Positions 37,337-50,175 of a DNA stretch of 64,000 nt are shown piece after piece. Under the pieces are notes generated by a model, which was not told the origin of the DNA, ran no database searches, and saw only the letters and a list, made by a program, of their open reading frames with translations. The translations under genes were made by a program, and so were the position numbers. The stretch is from Prunella strophiata (lineage: Eukaryota > Chordata > Aves > Passeriformes > Prunellidae). Numbering within the stretch: the stretch's first letter is position 1; the number at the start of each line of letters is the position of its first letter. The stretch covers positions 28,439,490 through 28,503,489 of the forward strand of contig JAZBQD010000014.1 in NCBI GenBank assembly GCA_036583965.1. The letters run 5' to 3'.

Positions 37337-39966
37337 CTTAGGTCTGACAAATGAACTTTATGGTTTGAAATGTAAGGATCAACTGTTTGTGAGGGAAGAT
37401 CTTTTATGGGGGGGTGACTGGAGTAAAGGTTTTGAGTTTTGGAAGTTTTATTTCCCAGTACTGTTCATTAGCAGTATTCTCCACCCCTCCAGCCCCATAA
37501 CTGACAGTGATGAAAAGGAGATGGTGTGATTCAGTTTGCTTCAGAAAAATGATATATTTTAAAAATAGGTAACACTATACACTGTAGCATTACTATTACA
37601 TCTGCAATGTTCTTCACACTGTAAGGTGGTCGCACATGCTACTCATATTGGAGTTAACAATGTTATGCATTTCCTTTATCCTTCTCTGATGAAAGTTGAA
37701 CTAATTAGTTTCTCCTTCATTGATCTTGCTGTAAGAATAGTGACTACTTACCTAAGTGTGGCCATGGAGAAAAGTTGCATATCTTCATAATTTTTGGCAT
37801 ATTTAAAGGTTAAACTCTACTCCCTACTGTAGTTGATTTGCTTAAAAGTACAAAGCATTGTGGCTAATGCTGTGTTGCTTATTGTACTTGTGTATTGATA
37901 TTTTTTTTAAATCTCATGTTTAAGGCAATTTTGTAAAAGTATTGGTCTTCTGTCTGAGTTTGGATTTCTTTTAATCAGAATTAGTGTCATCTTCCCTTCC
38001 TGTGACCACAAGGGCTGGAAGTACAACTCTCTACAAGTTTAGAGTTGTATGTAATTGTGATGCTCCAGGGTTTGGGCTTTACAAGTTGTGTCAAATATCA
38101 CAGAACTTGTAAAATAATTTCCAGGTATGGTAGCAGCATGTTGTATGTTCCAGATGATGGTAAGACCGTGTATTAAATCAGTTTGTGCTTAGTCCAGACA
38201 AATTGGAATTTTTCCTGGGTAAATTGCCTGTATAGCTTAAACATTTCTCTTACTGCCTTAGCCATGGGGGTAGAAATGGTCTCTCACTGGAGCAGCAAGA
38301 ACTGGCAGTATTATGAAGAAAAAAGCAAGAAATTAGAATGGTGGTTTTTATTTAGAGACAGAACAAAAATCATCTGAGCAGCTGAAGTTAAAGCTGCCAT
38401 TCCCAAATATGGATGGAGAAGAATAATGCAGTGCATGAACACAACAATACAGAGCTGGTGGTGGGGTTCTCAAGAACCAGAGCAGACTAGGGAGGCTTGC
38501 TGTGTGAAGAATGCCTTGGAGCTGGATTTGGTAGCAGGACAGGACATGTTGTAAGTAAGGTGAGATCTATTTAATAAAGTCTGGGGAAAAGAGAGGTGTT
38601 CGAGTAGAAGCTGGATCTCCTAGTCTGTATAACATAGGCTACTGAGTCCAGTTTATAGGTGGGTGGATTTTAAAGGAATTCTCCAGCCTATAGGTTACTG
38701 CACATGTCCTCCAAGCCCAGCTAAGGATTTTCCTTATGAGAAAGTGGCACCTTTTCTCTGGACAGGTAAAATGACAGTTCCAGGGTTGCTGCTGTGTATA
38801 CTATAGGGAGGCATCATTAAATTTAGTTTGCAGAAGTGCTGGAACAATTTACTGTAAATACAGCCTTTGGAGTTTGTAAATGTAGAGTCTGAGGGGATTG
38901 AAACATTTTTGCTGCATCCAAAAAGCTTATTCAGTGTATAGCAACAGGTCTGCTCAATTCCTTCTTCTTTGAGGCCATTTGAAATATAAGATATTGTGGG
39001 TTCTGCTAATAATTCTCCATATGTCACATTTTCTGTGACATTCCCAGTGGCTGAATGGGAGGAAATACTTTATTAAAGAATAGTTGGATCATTCTTAACT
39101 TAGGAGAGTCGTTGCTGCTGCTGAAGGCCAAATATTTTGAGAGAGAGGCTGTTCTCTCTTCTTGGATATTCTCTTCCTTGGATGAATCATGAGAGAGTCC
39201 AGCTATGCTGTGCATGGCATGGGGCCGTAAAAGCACTATTATGTGAAGTGCAATGGAATTAGTGCCTTACAGTTCTGCTTTTATGTGGCAGGTATAGATT
39301 TATAGCCATGTGGTTGCCTTAGTTCTGGAAAATCATCCATCTCCAGATTTAGGAAGGGTGCCCTTCCAGGAGACTTTGCCTGCCTCTCCTTGCCAATAGT
39401 ATCTGGTTGCTGTAATCTGGATTACTGCAGATCGCTCTGGTGGTGCAGGTGAAATCCATGGACAGTACAGCCATGCAAAACCTTTCTGGTCTTCTCTGCT
39501 TATGTCAGTTGCTGCAGCTTCCCAGTGCTTAACATCCACTACTAGCTGATTCCTGCAACACTTCAAATACAGATCTTTGAAAAACATTCAAAATCAGGAC
39601 CTAAGATATGAAGTAGGACAATTTGGGAACAGGAGTTGCATTTTTAGTTGTCATGAACAAAGTACTGCTCTTGCTGGAATGTAACTGGCAGGATAGTTAA
39701 AAAAATGTTGTAGTGCTTTATTAAGGGACTTGATTTTGCAGTAAGCATTGTGGAAGACTAGGGTGTTCAGATTCTGGCTATACTGTGTTTCTTGATCAGT
39801 AAGTCCATGCAGAGGTCTATGCAATTGCAATAGTTCACATTCCTGGAGCTCAAACTAACCTGGCCATGCTAACCCTGCCTTGCTGTGCTGACTTTTGCTT
39901 CAAGAGTACAAGAGCACTGTGTCAGGACTGCCTTTCAAGGCTCTATAAGGGTCTGTTAAAGCTATC

Positions 39967-39988
39967 TTTTTTTTTTTTTTTTTTTTTT
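39967..39988 (+). repeat. Poly(T) tract
   Basis: An uninterrupted run of 22 T. It could be the tail of a minus-strand retrocopy or a simple homopolymer expansion. I could not recognise a retrocopy next to it. Confidence 0.9.
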
Positions 39989-40733
39989 AAATCTGTCGAT
40001 CAGGACATTGCTCTTCACTCTTGATGTCTTACCCATTACTGAACAAGAACCCTCTGCATTTCATCAGGACTATGAATTTATATCTATGGCTTTGGAGGAG
40101 AAAAATCCTTTTCCAGTATGACTAAAACACATAAATTCCTTAACTGCATCCCATCAGAAGCCTATGTAGTCTACTTGCTTTTAGCAAATACCAGATGCGT
40201 TTGAGAGAGACATGGGAAGTCCCAGCTGATTTCTTTCAGAACTTTCTCTTTATTATTCTCTTTCTCTTACAAACAGAATTGTAAGAATCCTTCCTTTATT
40301 TGAAACAAATGCAAAAACCTTACCTGGAACAGGTGTGGTTTGTTTATTAATGAATAGAGAAACTAATTTCAAGCTTCTTGTTCTTTCAGCCTTAGTGAAA
40401 CTAGCAGCAGAATCAGTGGTTTTTTGGATTATTTAATTCTTACGTGATCACACATATAAAAGGCTTACACTGAAAAAAAAAAAGCCCAGAAATTCACTTC
40501 CTTTCTACTGATGAAAAAGCATTCTGTGGAATGTCTCTTCTCATTTTCCGTGTCTCTCTTATGATCCCTCCCATTGATCTTGTCTGTAGGCAAGGCAGAC
40601 TTTAATAATCCCTCTTCATATGTGTGTCTTTCTAAGCCTCTAATCACTTTCATCATCTGTCCTTGAATTCCCTTTATTTCTTAAAATCTTCAGTAGGTTT
40701 AGAGGAAATGACATAAAGGAACCTAAAAGGATT

Positions 40734-40837
40734 AAAAACAAACAAATAAAAACCCCAAACAGAATACCCACCAAAGCAAACAAAGCAAACAAATCAAACA
40801 ACAAAACCCCACCAAGTCTAACCAAAACAAAAACCCA
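40734..40837 (-). repeat. AAAC-rich low-complexity tract
   Basis: About 100 bases consist of irregular AAAC, CAAA and ACCCC units, the complement of the GTTT-rich tracts elsewhere in the window. The hydrophobic Leu/Phe/Val-rich 85-codon frame read on the minus strand here is a product of this composition and is not a real membrane protein. Confidence 0.8.
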
Positions 40838-41327
40838 CTCCACCCACAGTTTTAGGAGACAGGGAGATTTAATCTCCTGGTGTTCTTTTAAATACAAAGA
40901 TCACTGAGACATGCCTGTTCTGGGCTCTTGTAACCTGTAACCAAACCTCCCAATATTTTATGCTCTAAGACCTTACACACACTTTTCCCCTCAGTTCCCT
41001 CAGGTTTGGACATAAGACAAAAATAATTTTATGAGACAATTTTGCAAGGACCTCCAAGCTTTGGTTTTAAATCCACAGTGTAATTAGAAATGTGTCAAAA
41101 GGTAGCCTGCATGATCCAGGGGAATTGCAAATAAGAGAGAGAATCCATAATTATAATATGAACCCAGAAAGACTGACTAGTTTGGTAGAACTGAAGAAAA
41201 GCCTGGTTTGTTCACTTAAAACAGTAACCTATTGATTATTTTGTCCATTTAGAACTGTTTAAAAAACTTCTTACTTTTTTATTCCCTAGTGCCAGAAAGG
41301 AATATTAGGAAGTTTCCAAAGTTGGGA

Positions 41328-41344
41328 TTTTTTTTTTTTTTTTT
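41328..41344 (+). repeat. Poly(T) tract
   Basis: A run of 17 T in AT-rich intronic DNA. No associated retrocopy was recognised. Confidence 0.85.
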
Positions 41345-44300
41345 AAATTTTGGGATTAAATACACCTAAAAACTGAAGGGCAATGTTAGGTCAAATGAAA
41401 CAAAAGGGAAGTTGTTTCTGTACATTGCTGTGCTCCCCTGATCCGGCAAGGTGAACCTCTTTGATAGACTTGTAGGCTATAAAGGTTGTGCTCTCACCCA
41501 CTTCATCTTTTCCCTAACCCAATAAGACAGTTTTAAACAATAAGTAAAATGGGGGATGCATCTTCTTTTTAAGGTTTAAACTGATTTTAAGTTTGGACTC
41601 TTTATACTTAGACCTTTCAGAATTTTTGGTTTTCACCAGGAAAATTCATGTCTCTGAAGACTGTAGAGTCTTTTCTTTGCAGTGCTGTTGATCCATCCTC
41701 ATTGCAGTGAATAGTATTGCTTACAGGACTGGGGAATTTTTATCACCTTTTAAATGTTAGGTATAGGTATTAAAAAAAAAAAGCCACTGGGGGAAAATTG
41801 CCAGCCTTCTGATTTGCTTTCCTTTTGAAGGACGTGTAATTGTTCTTCAGTCAGGTTGCCAGCAGTGATGCTGGGGGATGGCAAGAGCTCCAGATCCCTG
41901 CCTTGTTTATTGTCATCATCTCTGTAGGTAAGGCTCTCACTAGGCACCACCTAGGTCTGCACACAGGCTGAGCCTTCAAGGTTTTGGTGGATTTGACATC
42001 TAATGTTGTCCAAACTAAAAAGATTCCTGCTGCAAATTGTCCCATTTTGATTCTTTTGGGAACATTAGCAAGTGTGTGGCTTTCATCTTCACCCCCACAG
42101 TAAGCATGATTTTTGGGAAAGCCTTGTGTGGGAGATGAATTTCTATGTAGTGCTGGGGAATGGTGGAATATAAGTCTCCCTTTCCACTTATGTATTCAGG
42201 TGGAGAAACTTTACAACAGAGCCTTGCAGTATTTACTACTGAAAGTTTTCTGTTCTTCCCTTAGTCTGAAAGAGGGAGGATTATTATGCAAGCCAAAAAT
42301 TAACCTGCTGATCTAAAGCCTTCTTATATGGGACCAAGTATGTACTGGAATGTCTTTAACCTTACCAGATGCTCAGCAAGTGAGAACTCCTCTAAAGAAT
42401 TTGTTACTGTAGAAAGCTGAAATGAGACTTTTTGTTTTCAAAAAAATTACAGAAAAGCTTAATATTGAGAGCTTGCTCGCTTCATTATTGGTCTGTTTAG
42501 GGGTTGCAACTGGATAAAATTCCAGAGGGTAGAAGTTTTTGAAACCACTGGTACTGATATTTTCTTACTTACCCTCTGTATTGGATGGGGTATTTCAATG
42601 GACCTTTGATAAAAGTATTTAGCATTAATTCTTGATAATTCTCTGTTAACCTTTACTATAGTAGACATCTTTGCCTTGGCTTTTTGTATTTGTGTACAGT
42701 TTACTTAACAGCTGCCTTCCTTTGTAAATATTTGTTTCAGTAGCTCTGGATGAAGAAGTTATGCTGAGGATGCAAAGAATTGACACTGTGATATTGAATT
42801 AAAATGAATATGTGATTCAGGTAGTACTGAATTAATTGAAAACTTTTGATTAACATCAGGGGCCTATGGAACCAATCTGAGATGAATTAGAATGGACTTA
42901 TGGAAACTTCTCTATATGTTATTAACTGTTCTTTACAGGATGGGAGATGCTGCTTCCAGTTGATATTACAATCTCCTTTAGCTTAAACCAGGATGGTGTA
43001 GGTGGGTTTTTAACTTTGTTTTTGCTTTGTAAATAAATGATCTTGTGATAAAAGCCACTGTGTATGCATCTAAGAACTGCAGCAATTAAACACTCTAATT
43101 ATCTGCATAATTTGATTTTTTTTTTTTTTTGAAGTTAGTAGAAGTATGGCTTTCAAAAAGGCTACAACATGATTGGCTTCTCAAGCACTAAATAAGAATT
43201 TTTTTTAAATTGACTTGCTTCTCCTGTTTGAAGCAAGCCTTTTCAGTTGAAGATGAAGCATTATGGTGAAAGCTGGTGTTTTAAAGATAGGAAAGATGGC
43301 AATGCTCTGGAGTTAGTTTATGTATACAAGAGTTGTTGATTTATAAGGTTAGAAAAAGTATTAAGTAGAGCTAGCGCAAGTATAAGACTTCCATTGTTAA
43401 ATAAACAAATCAAACCTGATCTTGCCTACTGCCACCTAAAAAGCAAGTAATGCAGCTTACAGGAAATGTGAGGAGTCAGGGTTTTGGGGTCTTGGGATTA
43501 TTAAATATAAGGGAATTTCTAAGTGGGCTTCAAGCTAGACTACAAGAATTACTGTTACAAGAAGAGAAGCCTTGTTAGGGTAAGTTGATTTAGCAGGTTT
43601 CTCTGGTTTTACTGCATTCACTCCCTTTATTCCAAGTTATTCCAGTACATGTAATACAGAAATTAGAATTCAGCTAGTGCTCATTGTTCAAATGCAAAAT
43701 GATATAAATATGCAGAAATTGTTCTGCTTTATACCAGCATGTCTGTACAGGTGAGTGATGTGCAAAGATCAAACTGACAGACCAATTACAACTGACTCCT
43801 AACATTTTTCTAATTCAGGGCAGTACAGCTTAATGTACTTTAAGTTTGCTGAGGACTTGCTAAAATTCACTGCTTCACCCTCACTTCCTAGGAAAATTAT
43901 TTCATATGAAATGGGAGCTGTGGGGCTCCACTGGCCATTGACTGTGTTTTGGATTATTGTTGACAAGAAGCTTTGGTTGAGGGTGAGGTGTGGATGTGGC
44001 TGGGCAGCTCTCAGCAGCTTTGGACATGTTCAGGGCAATAGCAAGGAATGGAGAAGATAGCAGGGAAACATGATGGAGAGAGGAATAGAGGTGGGATTTC
44101 ATGTGCTTTCAAATCCTAAAACGGATTTGCTGCCCAGAACAGAGCTCCCTCCAAAGGCCAGGTGTAATTTTCTTTTCCCCCTTCAAGTCCACAGAGGTGA
44201 CTTGAAAATAAAATGTTTCAGTATTTGATAATACTTCAGTTACTGACACATGTGCATAATATGGGATTGTGTGACTCTTACTGTGTTAGGAATCTTTGTT

Positions 44301-45423
44301 TTACTAGAGCTTTTGGCAGGAGTAACATAATCCTGTATCTTGGTTCTCCCTGATACGTTTTGTCAGAACAGTAAAGTGTCTCTTCACTTCATCAAGTTTC
44401 TAATTTCTTTCTTCTCCCATGCCTGCCATATCCAGGGAAAGAGCTATCTTTTTTCATTCCCCTCTCCTGCCATACCTTAAGGAAGAAATCTGACTACATC
44501 TTGTCACCTCTATCAGTCCTTTTTTGGAGTAAATTACAGAGTTTCGCCTTGATGAACAAAATAAGAATTACAGCCTTCTCCTATAAGAGTTAAAAGGATA
44601 TTCTTAATTGTCTCTTTTAAAGTCAGATAGTAAATGTCAGCAAGCTGATTCAAGCTGTCAGGCTTCTGGTCTGCTAAAACGTGTCCACAGAAGGTTTACA
44701 GCAAGTTTGCCATACTCCTGTGTTATTGTCCTGATCAGCTTTCTGTGCAGGTCTCTGCAGTGGAACCCTTTGTTCACATGTGAATTGATGCCGTAGGTGA
44801 CGAGGCCCTTGTGATACACAGCATCATCACAGGCAGGTGCTGGTTCTGGTGAGGGCCTGAGATCTGTACAAGAGTTATGCTCCTCCTGTCCTGTGCAAGT
44901 GGTTTGGATTTAGCAGGCTTTTGTACCAGAGGCATGGGAAGGCTGGGGATGAGAGAGAAAACAAAAGCTTTTATAAATAGGATCTGAGGAAGATTTAAGA
45001 AAAGGGTAATAGTGAAGATAGTGAAAAGTTTGATGATCAGTGTGAGCTTCTCCTTGCCAGTAGTTACACGAAGACTTTCTGAGACTGTCCTTGTTGGCTT
45101 TTGCATGTTTTGTTCCCATAAACTGGATGTGGTTAAGAGTAATTTGTCTTGGCAAGCAGCAAGGAGCATTACTGTCTATAAGAGCTAGATGCTTATTGCT
45201 ACTCATAAAAGGAAATGTGCCATTGTCAGGTTATTCCTTTGTGTCTTCCCAATGTTAACTCCTATGGCATCTTCTCTCTAGTGCAGAGAGAGATCCTATT
45301 GAGCTAATCTTCTGTTGCTGATAGTTAAAAAACTGGTTTCAATGCTTTTCTACCTGTGGGACATAATTGTGTCTTGCAACATAAATTTAATGTATCAAAA
45401 TGTGTACCCATAGTTTTATGAGC

Positions 45424-45444
45424 TTTTTTTTTTTTTTTTTTTTT
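45424..45444 (+). repeat. Poly(T) tract
   Basis: A run of 21 T. On the opposite strand it appears as a polylysine segment inside a short open frame, which supports treating that frame as an artefact. Confidence 0.9.
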
Positions 45445-47053
45445 GCCTCCAAGGAACTCTATTTCTCTTTTTTTCACCAAGTAACTGGAAGGGCCTGAAT
45501 AGCAGCTGAGTTTAGGAGGGTGAATTAGACAGGACCTATGACCTAACAAAGCTTGATCTGAAAGTGATAGAGGGGAACCTTTGGTGACCTTCATAAAACT
45601 CTGTGTCAAGCTTTGCTTTGAATTTGTTGATGCCAGAAGCTATGTTATTTTTTGGGAGTTGCAAAGCTGGGCTTCGAGTGCAGGAGCTTACAAATTGTTC
45701 TTTCAAAAGATGTTTTGACCTATGTTGCCACTTTGCCTGCATATTTTAGATGGGACTTCTCAGTTTTTAGTGACTGTGTGCAAACTGCTCTTTAATTTTG
45801 ATGAATTTCTCTTGCAATGAAGATACACCCACTTTTGGTGTTTTGGAACAAATGGCCCAGGCCTTGTTTGAGTTACTTTTGTTTGGACTTGACAGAGTCA
45901 GCTAGGATAATCTTTGTGTGTACTGTGCCATTATGCAGTGTGGCACTTAATGTCAGAGAAGGATGAAGTTCAGTGATTTCCTTGAAGAAAATCTATGTTT
46001 TGAAATGAAGTCTAGAGCAGTGGTGACAACTATAGCCTGAGGCTCTGGTGACATGGGTTCAGGCTACTGTGACAGCTGTCAGTCCTTGTGTAATGGTGGC
46101 AGTCATTTAACCTCTCTGAAGAGAGTGTGGTTTCTCCCAGCATGCACAGGAGAGAGGATAAATACTGTGAAGGACACATATTTCAGAATCATTATCCATC
46201 CAAGTGGATACTTAAGGAAAAACCACCTCTTACTGTTTTTGGGCTTTTAAATATATACAGTGAATGCAAGTTCCTGTTTTTTATATCAGGCAGCTTTTAA
46301 GACTATCTGCTGTAGGTGCTTCTTCCCCCCCAGATAGTGTAAGTCTTGTGTAACTGTTTGAAATTGGGCATTTTCTGTTAAGGCAGTTGTACACCCTTTG
46401 TAGTTGAGAGTGGGAAAGCACTTGCAATGATCCATCTAATCTCTGTTGATTTTGAAGAAGCTCATACTACATCACTTAAAGCTGCATACCTGAAGCTGGG
46501 TGAGACCAAATCTAGTCTAAATAGCTGTGGCAGTGAATATTGCAAACACTGCATAAAAGATGCAAGTTTCACTATTTTTCATGCATTATAGAACTGGATG
46601 TATGTACTGAACATCTAGACATCTGTGCCAAATTACTCTTGAGTGGGACTTAAAGTTCTTTTGTTAGGCAGAAAAGCAAAAGAATTTTCTGGCTCTCCCT
46701 CTTACATAGTGCATTCTTAATATTACTGATTCTTCATTTCACTTATGCATAATTGTTTTAGGAAAACTTTAAAAAAAACAACACTGTCTTTTTGCCAGCT
46801 TTGCCATTATGCAAAAAAATCATTGGTCTCTGATTGTTCAGAAATTTGGCAGTACAGGATGTTACCTTACCTTTCCCATTGCTTTTTTTATATATAAAGG
46901 AGAAAAGATGAAAAAATACCGATTTGTGACTTGGAAAGAAAGAGAGGACTCTTGAATTTACCTTATTGTTACTGCAAGAATATCTGATTTTGGGAAAAGA
47001 AAGGCCAATGATTATTTTATAGACTTCCTGATAAGATGGCTTTAAAATGTCTT

Positions 47054-47633
47054 TGTCATGGTTTAGCCCCACGCAGCCACCAAGCCCCAGGCAGCCACTT
47101 GTTCACTCCCCTCCAGTGGGACTGGGGAGAGAATTGGAAGGGTAAAAGCTGGAAAACTTATGGGTTGAGATAAGGACAGTTCAGTAGGGAAAGCAAAAGC
47201 TGCACAAAGGCAAAGCAAAACAAGGAATTAATTCACTCCTTCCAATTGACAGACAGGTGTTCAACCATCTTCAGGAAAGCAGAGCCCCACCAGTTACTTG
47301 GGAAGACAAATGCCATCACTCTAAATGTCTCCCCTCTTCCTCCTTCTTTCCCCCCCACTTTATATAGTGACTATGATGGTGTGTGGAATGGAATATCCCT
47401 GTGGTCAGCTGGGGACAGCTGTCCTTGCTGTGTCTCCTTCCAGCTTCTCGTGCAGCCCCAGCCTTGATGCCAGGACAAAAAGCAGAAGAGGCCTTGGCTC
47501 TGTGTAAGCCCTGCTCAGCAATAACAAAAACATCTCTATATTATCAACCCTGTGTTCAGCACAAATCCAAAGCAGAGCCCCATACCAGCCAACTGTGAAG
47601 AAAATTAACTCCACCCCAGCCACAACCTGCACA
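47054..47633 (+). mobile_element. Solo LTR of an endogenous retrovirus (passerine ERV family)
   Basis: About 580 bases begin with TGTCATGGTTTAGCCCC and end with CACAACCTGCACA, giving the expected TG...CA termini. The body matches an LTR family I recall as abundant in passerine genomes. Markers are GGGTTGAGATAAGGACAGTT near 47163, ACTTGGGAAGACAAATGCCATCA near 47296 (shown in part), TTTATATAG near 47359 and GAAGAAAATTAACTC near 47597. No primer-binding site, gag, pol or env sequence and no second LTR flank it, so it is a solo LTR left by recombination. Flanking bases (GTCTT and GTCAC) give no perfect target-site duplication, so the insertion is old or an edge is mutated. Its orientation is the same as TMCC3. 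The exact subfamily and ERV class were not determined. The short frames across 47246-47638 are shadows of this LTR. Confidence 0.88.
47359..47366 (+). promoter_or_regulatory. TATA-like box of the solo LTR
   Basis: TTTATATA follows a pyrimidine-rich stretch within the LTR, about 305 bases from its left end. This is a plausible U3 core-promoter position. It shares the transcription direction of TMCC3, so it could start an alternative intronic transcript. Activity cannot be judged from sequence. Confidence 0.45.
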
Positions 47634-50021
47634 GTCACAGAGTTAAATTCACTTTATTTATATCCTGTGCACATTGCAATAAGTCCCTTAATTTCTATTT
47701 TTAAAAGGAAATTTTTCTCTCTGATTTCATTCAGTATAATTTGTTAATCTTAGGGGTGTGAACTCCTCATGGTTTAGTGAGACAAAATTTTAATAGCTAT
47801 GTCTGAATTCTTATTTAAAATTTATCACTGTGTGTTTCTGTGTATATGTGTTGCTTCTGATGTGGCTTCACTCATCATACTGTTTTGGTGACTAACAGTA
47901 TGATGGACTGATAAATACATACTTTAGTATTTATTGGAATTGGAAATGGAAAGAAATTCTCCTTCCAGTATGATTTTGATCAGTCTCATATCATAATATA
48001 CTGAACCATTGTATCAGTGTGGTTTAAGGTTGGAGAGCTTGGAAATATTTTATGTTAACTGAGCTTCTGAAATTCCAACGTGAACTTTCCATATATTTTA
48101 CTAGCCAACACATGAAACAGTGTCTTTAATTACTTTAATAATTACTCTTTGCTAAATTTGGGGAAGCTTTGATTTTAGAGTGTAATGTCTTGTACCAATC
48201 ACTGCTGTTATTAATATATTATCAAGATCCAGTTCTGAGGCTTCTGTGATAAACTTGCATGATTCTCTAAATGTTTTTTCTTCCTGGAGCAGACAGGTCA
48301 ATCTGTTGTCATTATCTTTGCAAGAGCAATAAGATTTAGGAGACTGTCATGTTAACAAAGGTACAAAGTGTAGTCCACTCAACAGCTCATTTCCCAATGC
48401 AAAAACCCCTTTGGCATTTTCACAAGAGATGTACTTATTTTTTTTTTTGAATGGTGGATGCTCAGAAGTATTCCTTAGGCTAACACTATGCTGAGCTTTC
48501 TTCTGTCAGTACTACAAGCACCATAGGCAATTCAATTTATGAAACTTCTGGCTAAAATCATGGTGTTACATGCAAGAGTAGAATCCATTTAGCCACTGAA
48601 ATACTAATGTTTTGAATAAAAATAATTAATACATGCTACCATGGTAATTCACACTGGCCATTAAATCCCAAAAGAGGATATGTCCTGAGCCAGTATCAAT
48701 ATGGTAGCTCACAGATGGACAATTATTAACAGTGGCTTCCTAATCTTCATAGCACTTACCTCTGTTCTGCCAATTTTGTCCTTTCATAATGATGTTGATA
48801 AACTACAATATCTGTGCAAATTTCCCCAGAGATGGAAAACTGCAGGGGCTGGTATGAAATGTAGGTCCCAGAGGAAAAAAAAAATAGCATTCTACATAGT
48901 TCACATGGCATAATTTAGCAATATTTTTTTCCCACTAGCAAAACATGGGAGGAAAATATTAATCAGATTTTCTAAGATAAATACAGTATTCAACCTTCCA
49001 TTCTGTTTGTGCTCATTTTTGTAAAAGGAAAAAAGGTTGCATACAAATAAAATATGGAAAGAGTGTAAATATTTTATATGTTTGCAATGTATGTCATTTA
49101 TGTGCCAATAACAAGGAGGAGCAGTTGGGTGTAGAAGAGAAAGATCTAACTGCAGGTAAAGAGAGTAAATCAAGATAAAATTTTTATTCATGGTAGTTTT
49201 GAAATCATTTTCCAAACTTGAGGAACAGCAAAAATACATAACTCCCTTGGAAAGGAAGCCTATTAAGTTTATTAATGTAATTCAATGTTAGGAGCAAGGA
49301 ATTTCCTTTAAGTCCTTTGTTACTCTCCTGGAAATTATTTTTCATGTTTCCTGAGGCTTTTTTATCATTCAGATTTGTTTAAGAATTATATTCTGCCTAG
49401 TAAATATGACAGGAGAGTAGAGGCTTCAAAGGTAATGAGCCCAGACATGCTGTGAAAATGATTTTCATGTGTCCTCACCAGGCACCTATCTATTCTCAAA
49501 GGGAGTAGAAGTCAGAGACAATTTTCCTGTTATCCACTGGCTGGCATGCCAGTCCATCAGCAGGCAGACAGTTTAAGGTTAGCCACAAAATATGCTTTCT
49601 TGCCCATTTGTTGGGCCAGAAAAGTTTTGCAAGGCCCACTATCAAAATTGAAGCCATTGTAAAGGACAATTAAGGACATTGGAGCAAGCAGAAAATTCTC
49701 TATAGCATTTTGGAGGCATAAAAGAATCTGAGGAATGGGGTGAGGAGATCTGGGAAGGTGCTGCTGGTGTTGTTGCTTTAGGAAATAAATCTAAAGTCCA
49801 TATGTTACCACATTGTGTAGTTTTTGCTGGACTAGTGTTTCTGTGGGATTGTGAGGGATTATACAGCATACTGTCCCTGCCTGTTCTTCTCTAGCAATTC
49901 ACAGGTGTCCAAGGGGATGGATACAGCAATTGTTCTATTCTGCTGTTCAAGCTAAGCTAAGGCTTAGTTCTCTAAGTGGTGCCTATTCAGCCACTGGTCA
50001 GGTGTAATGTGTGCCCTCTGG

Positions 50022-50175
50022 TCACAGAATCATAGACTGGCTTGGTTTGGACGGGACCTTGAAGATCACCTACTTCCAACCCTCCTGCCATGGGCAGGGA
50101 GCCTTCCACTAGCCCAGGTTGCTCAATGCCCTGTGCAGCCTGACCTTGAAGTGCCTGATAGGGTCTCTGTCTGTG
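50022..50175 (-). mobile_element. CR1 LINE 3' fragment, antisense
   Basis: Reverse complement of a CR1 3' end: TCACAGAATCATAGACTGGC, then a GGTTTGGACGGGACCTTGAA-like stretch, CCAACCCTCCTGCCATGGGC and a CAGGTTGCTCAATGCCCTGT-like stretch. It is about 150 bases long and 5'-truncated, with a fading right boundary. It sits in TMCC3 intron 1, opposite to the gene's direction. Short frames over it are shadows. Confidence 0.9.

Noticed and set aside
40640..40897. 85-codon frame resembling a membrane protein
   Set aside because: Its hydrophobic stretch is the translation of the AAAC-rich low-complexity tract read on the minus strand.
42740..42801. Short open stretch after a TTTGTTTCAG acceptor-like motif, considered as TMCC3 exon 2
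   Set aside because: It ends in a stop after about 19 codons and bears no resemblance to the TMCC3 sequence expected after exon 1.
47246..47638. Four short frames around 47.3-47.6 kb
   Set aside because: All fall inside the solo LTR, which has no coding role here.
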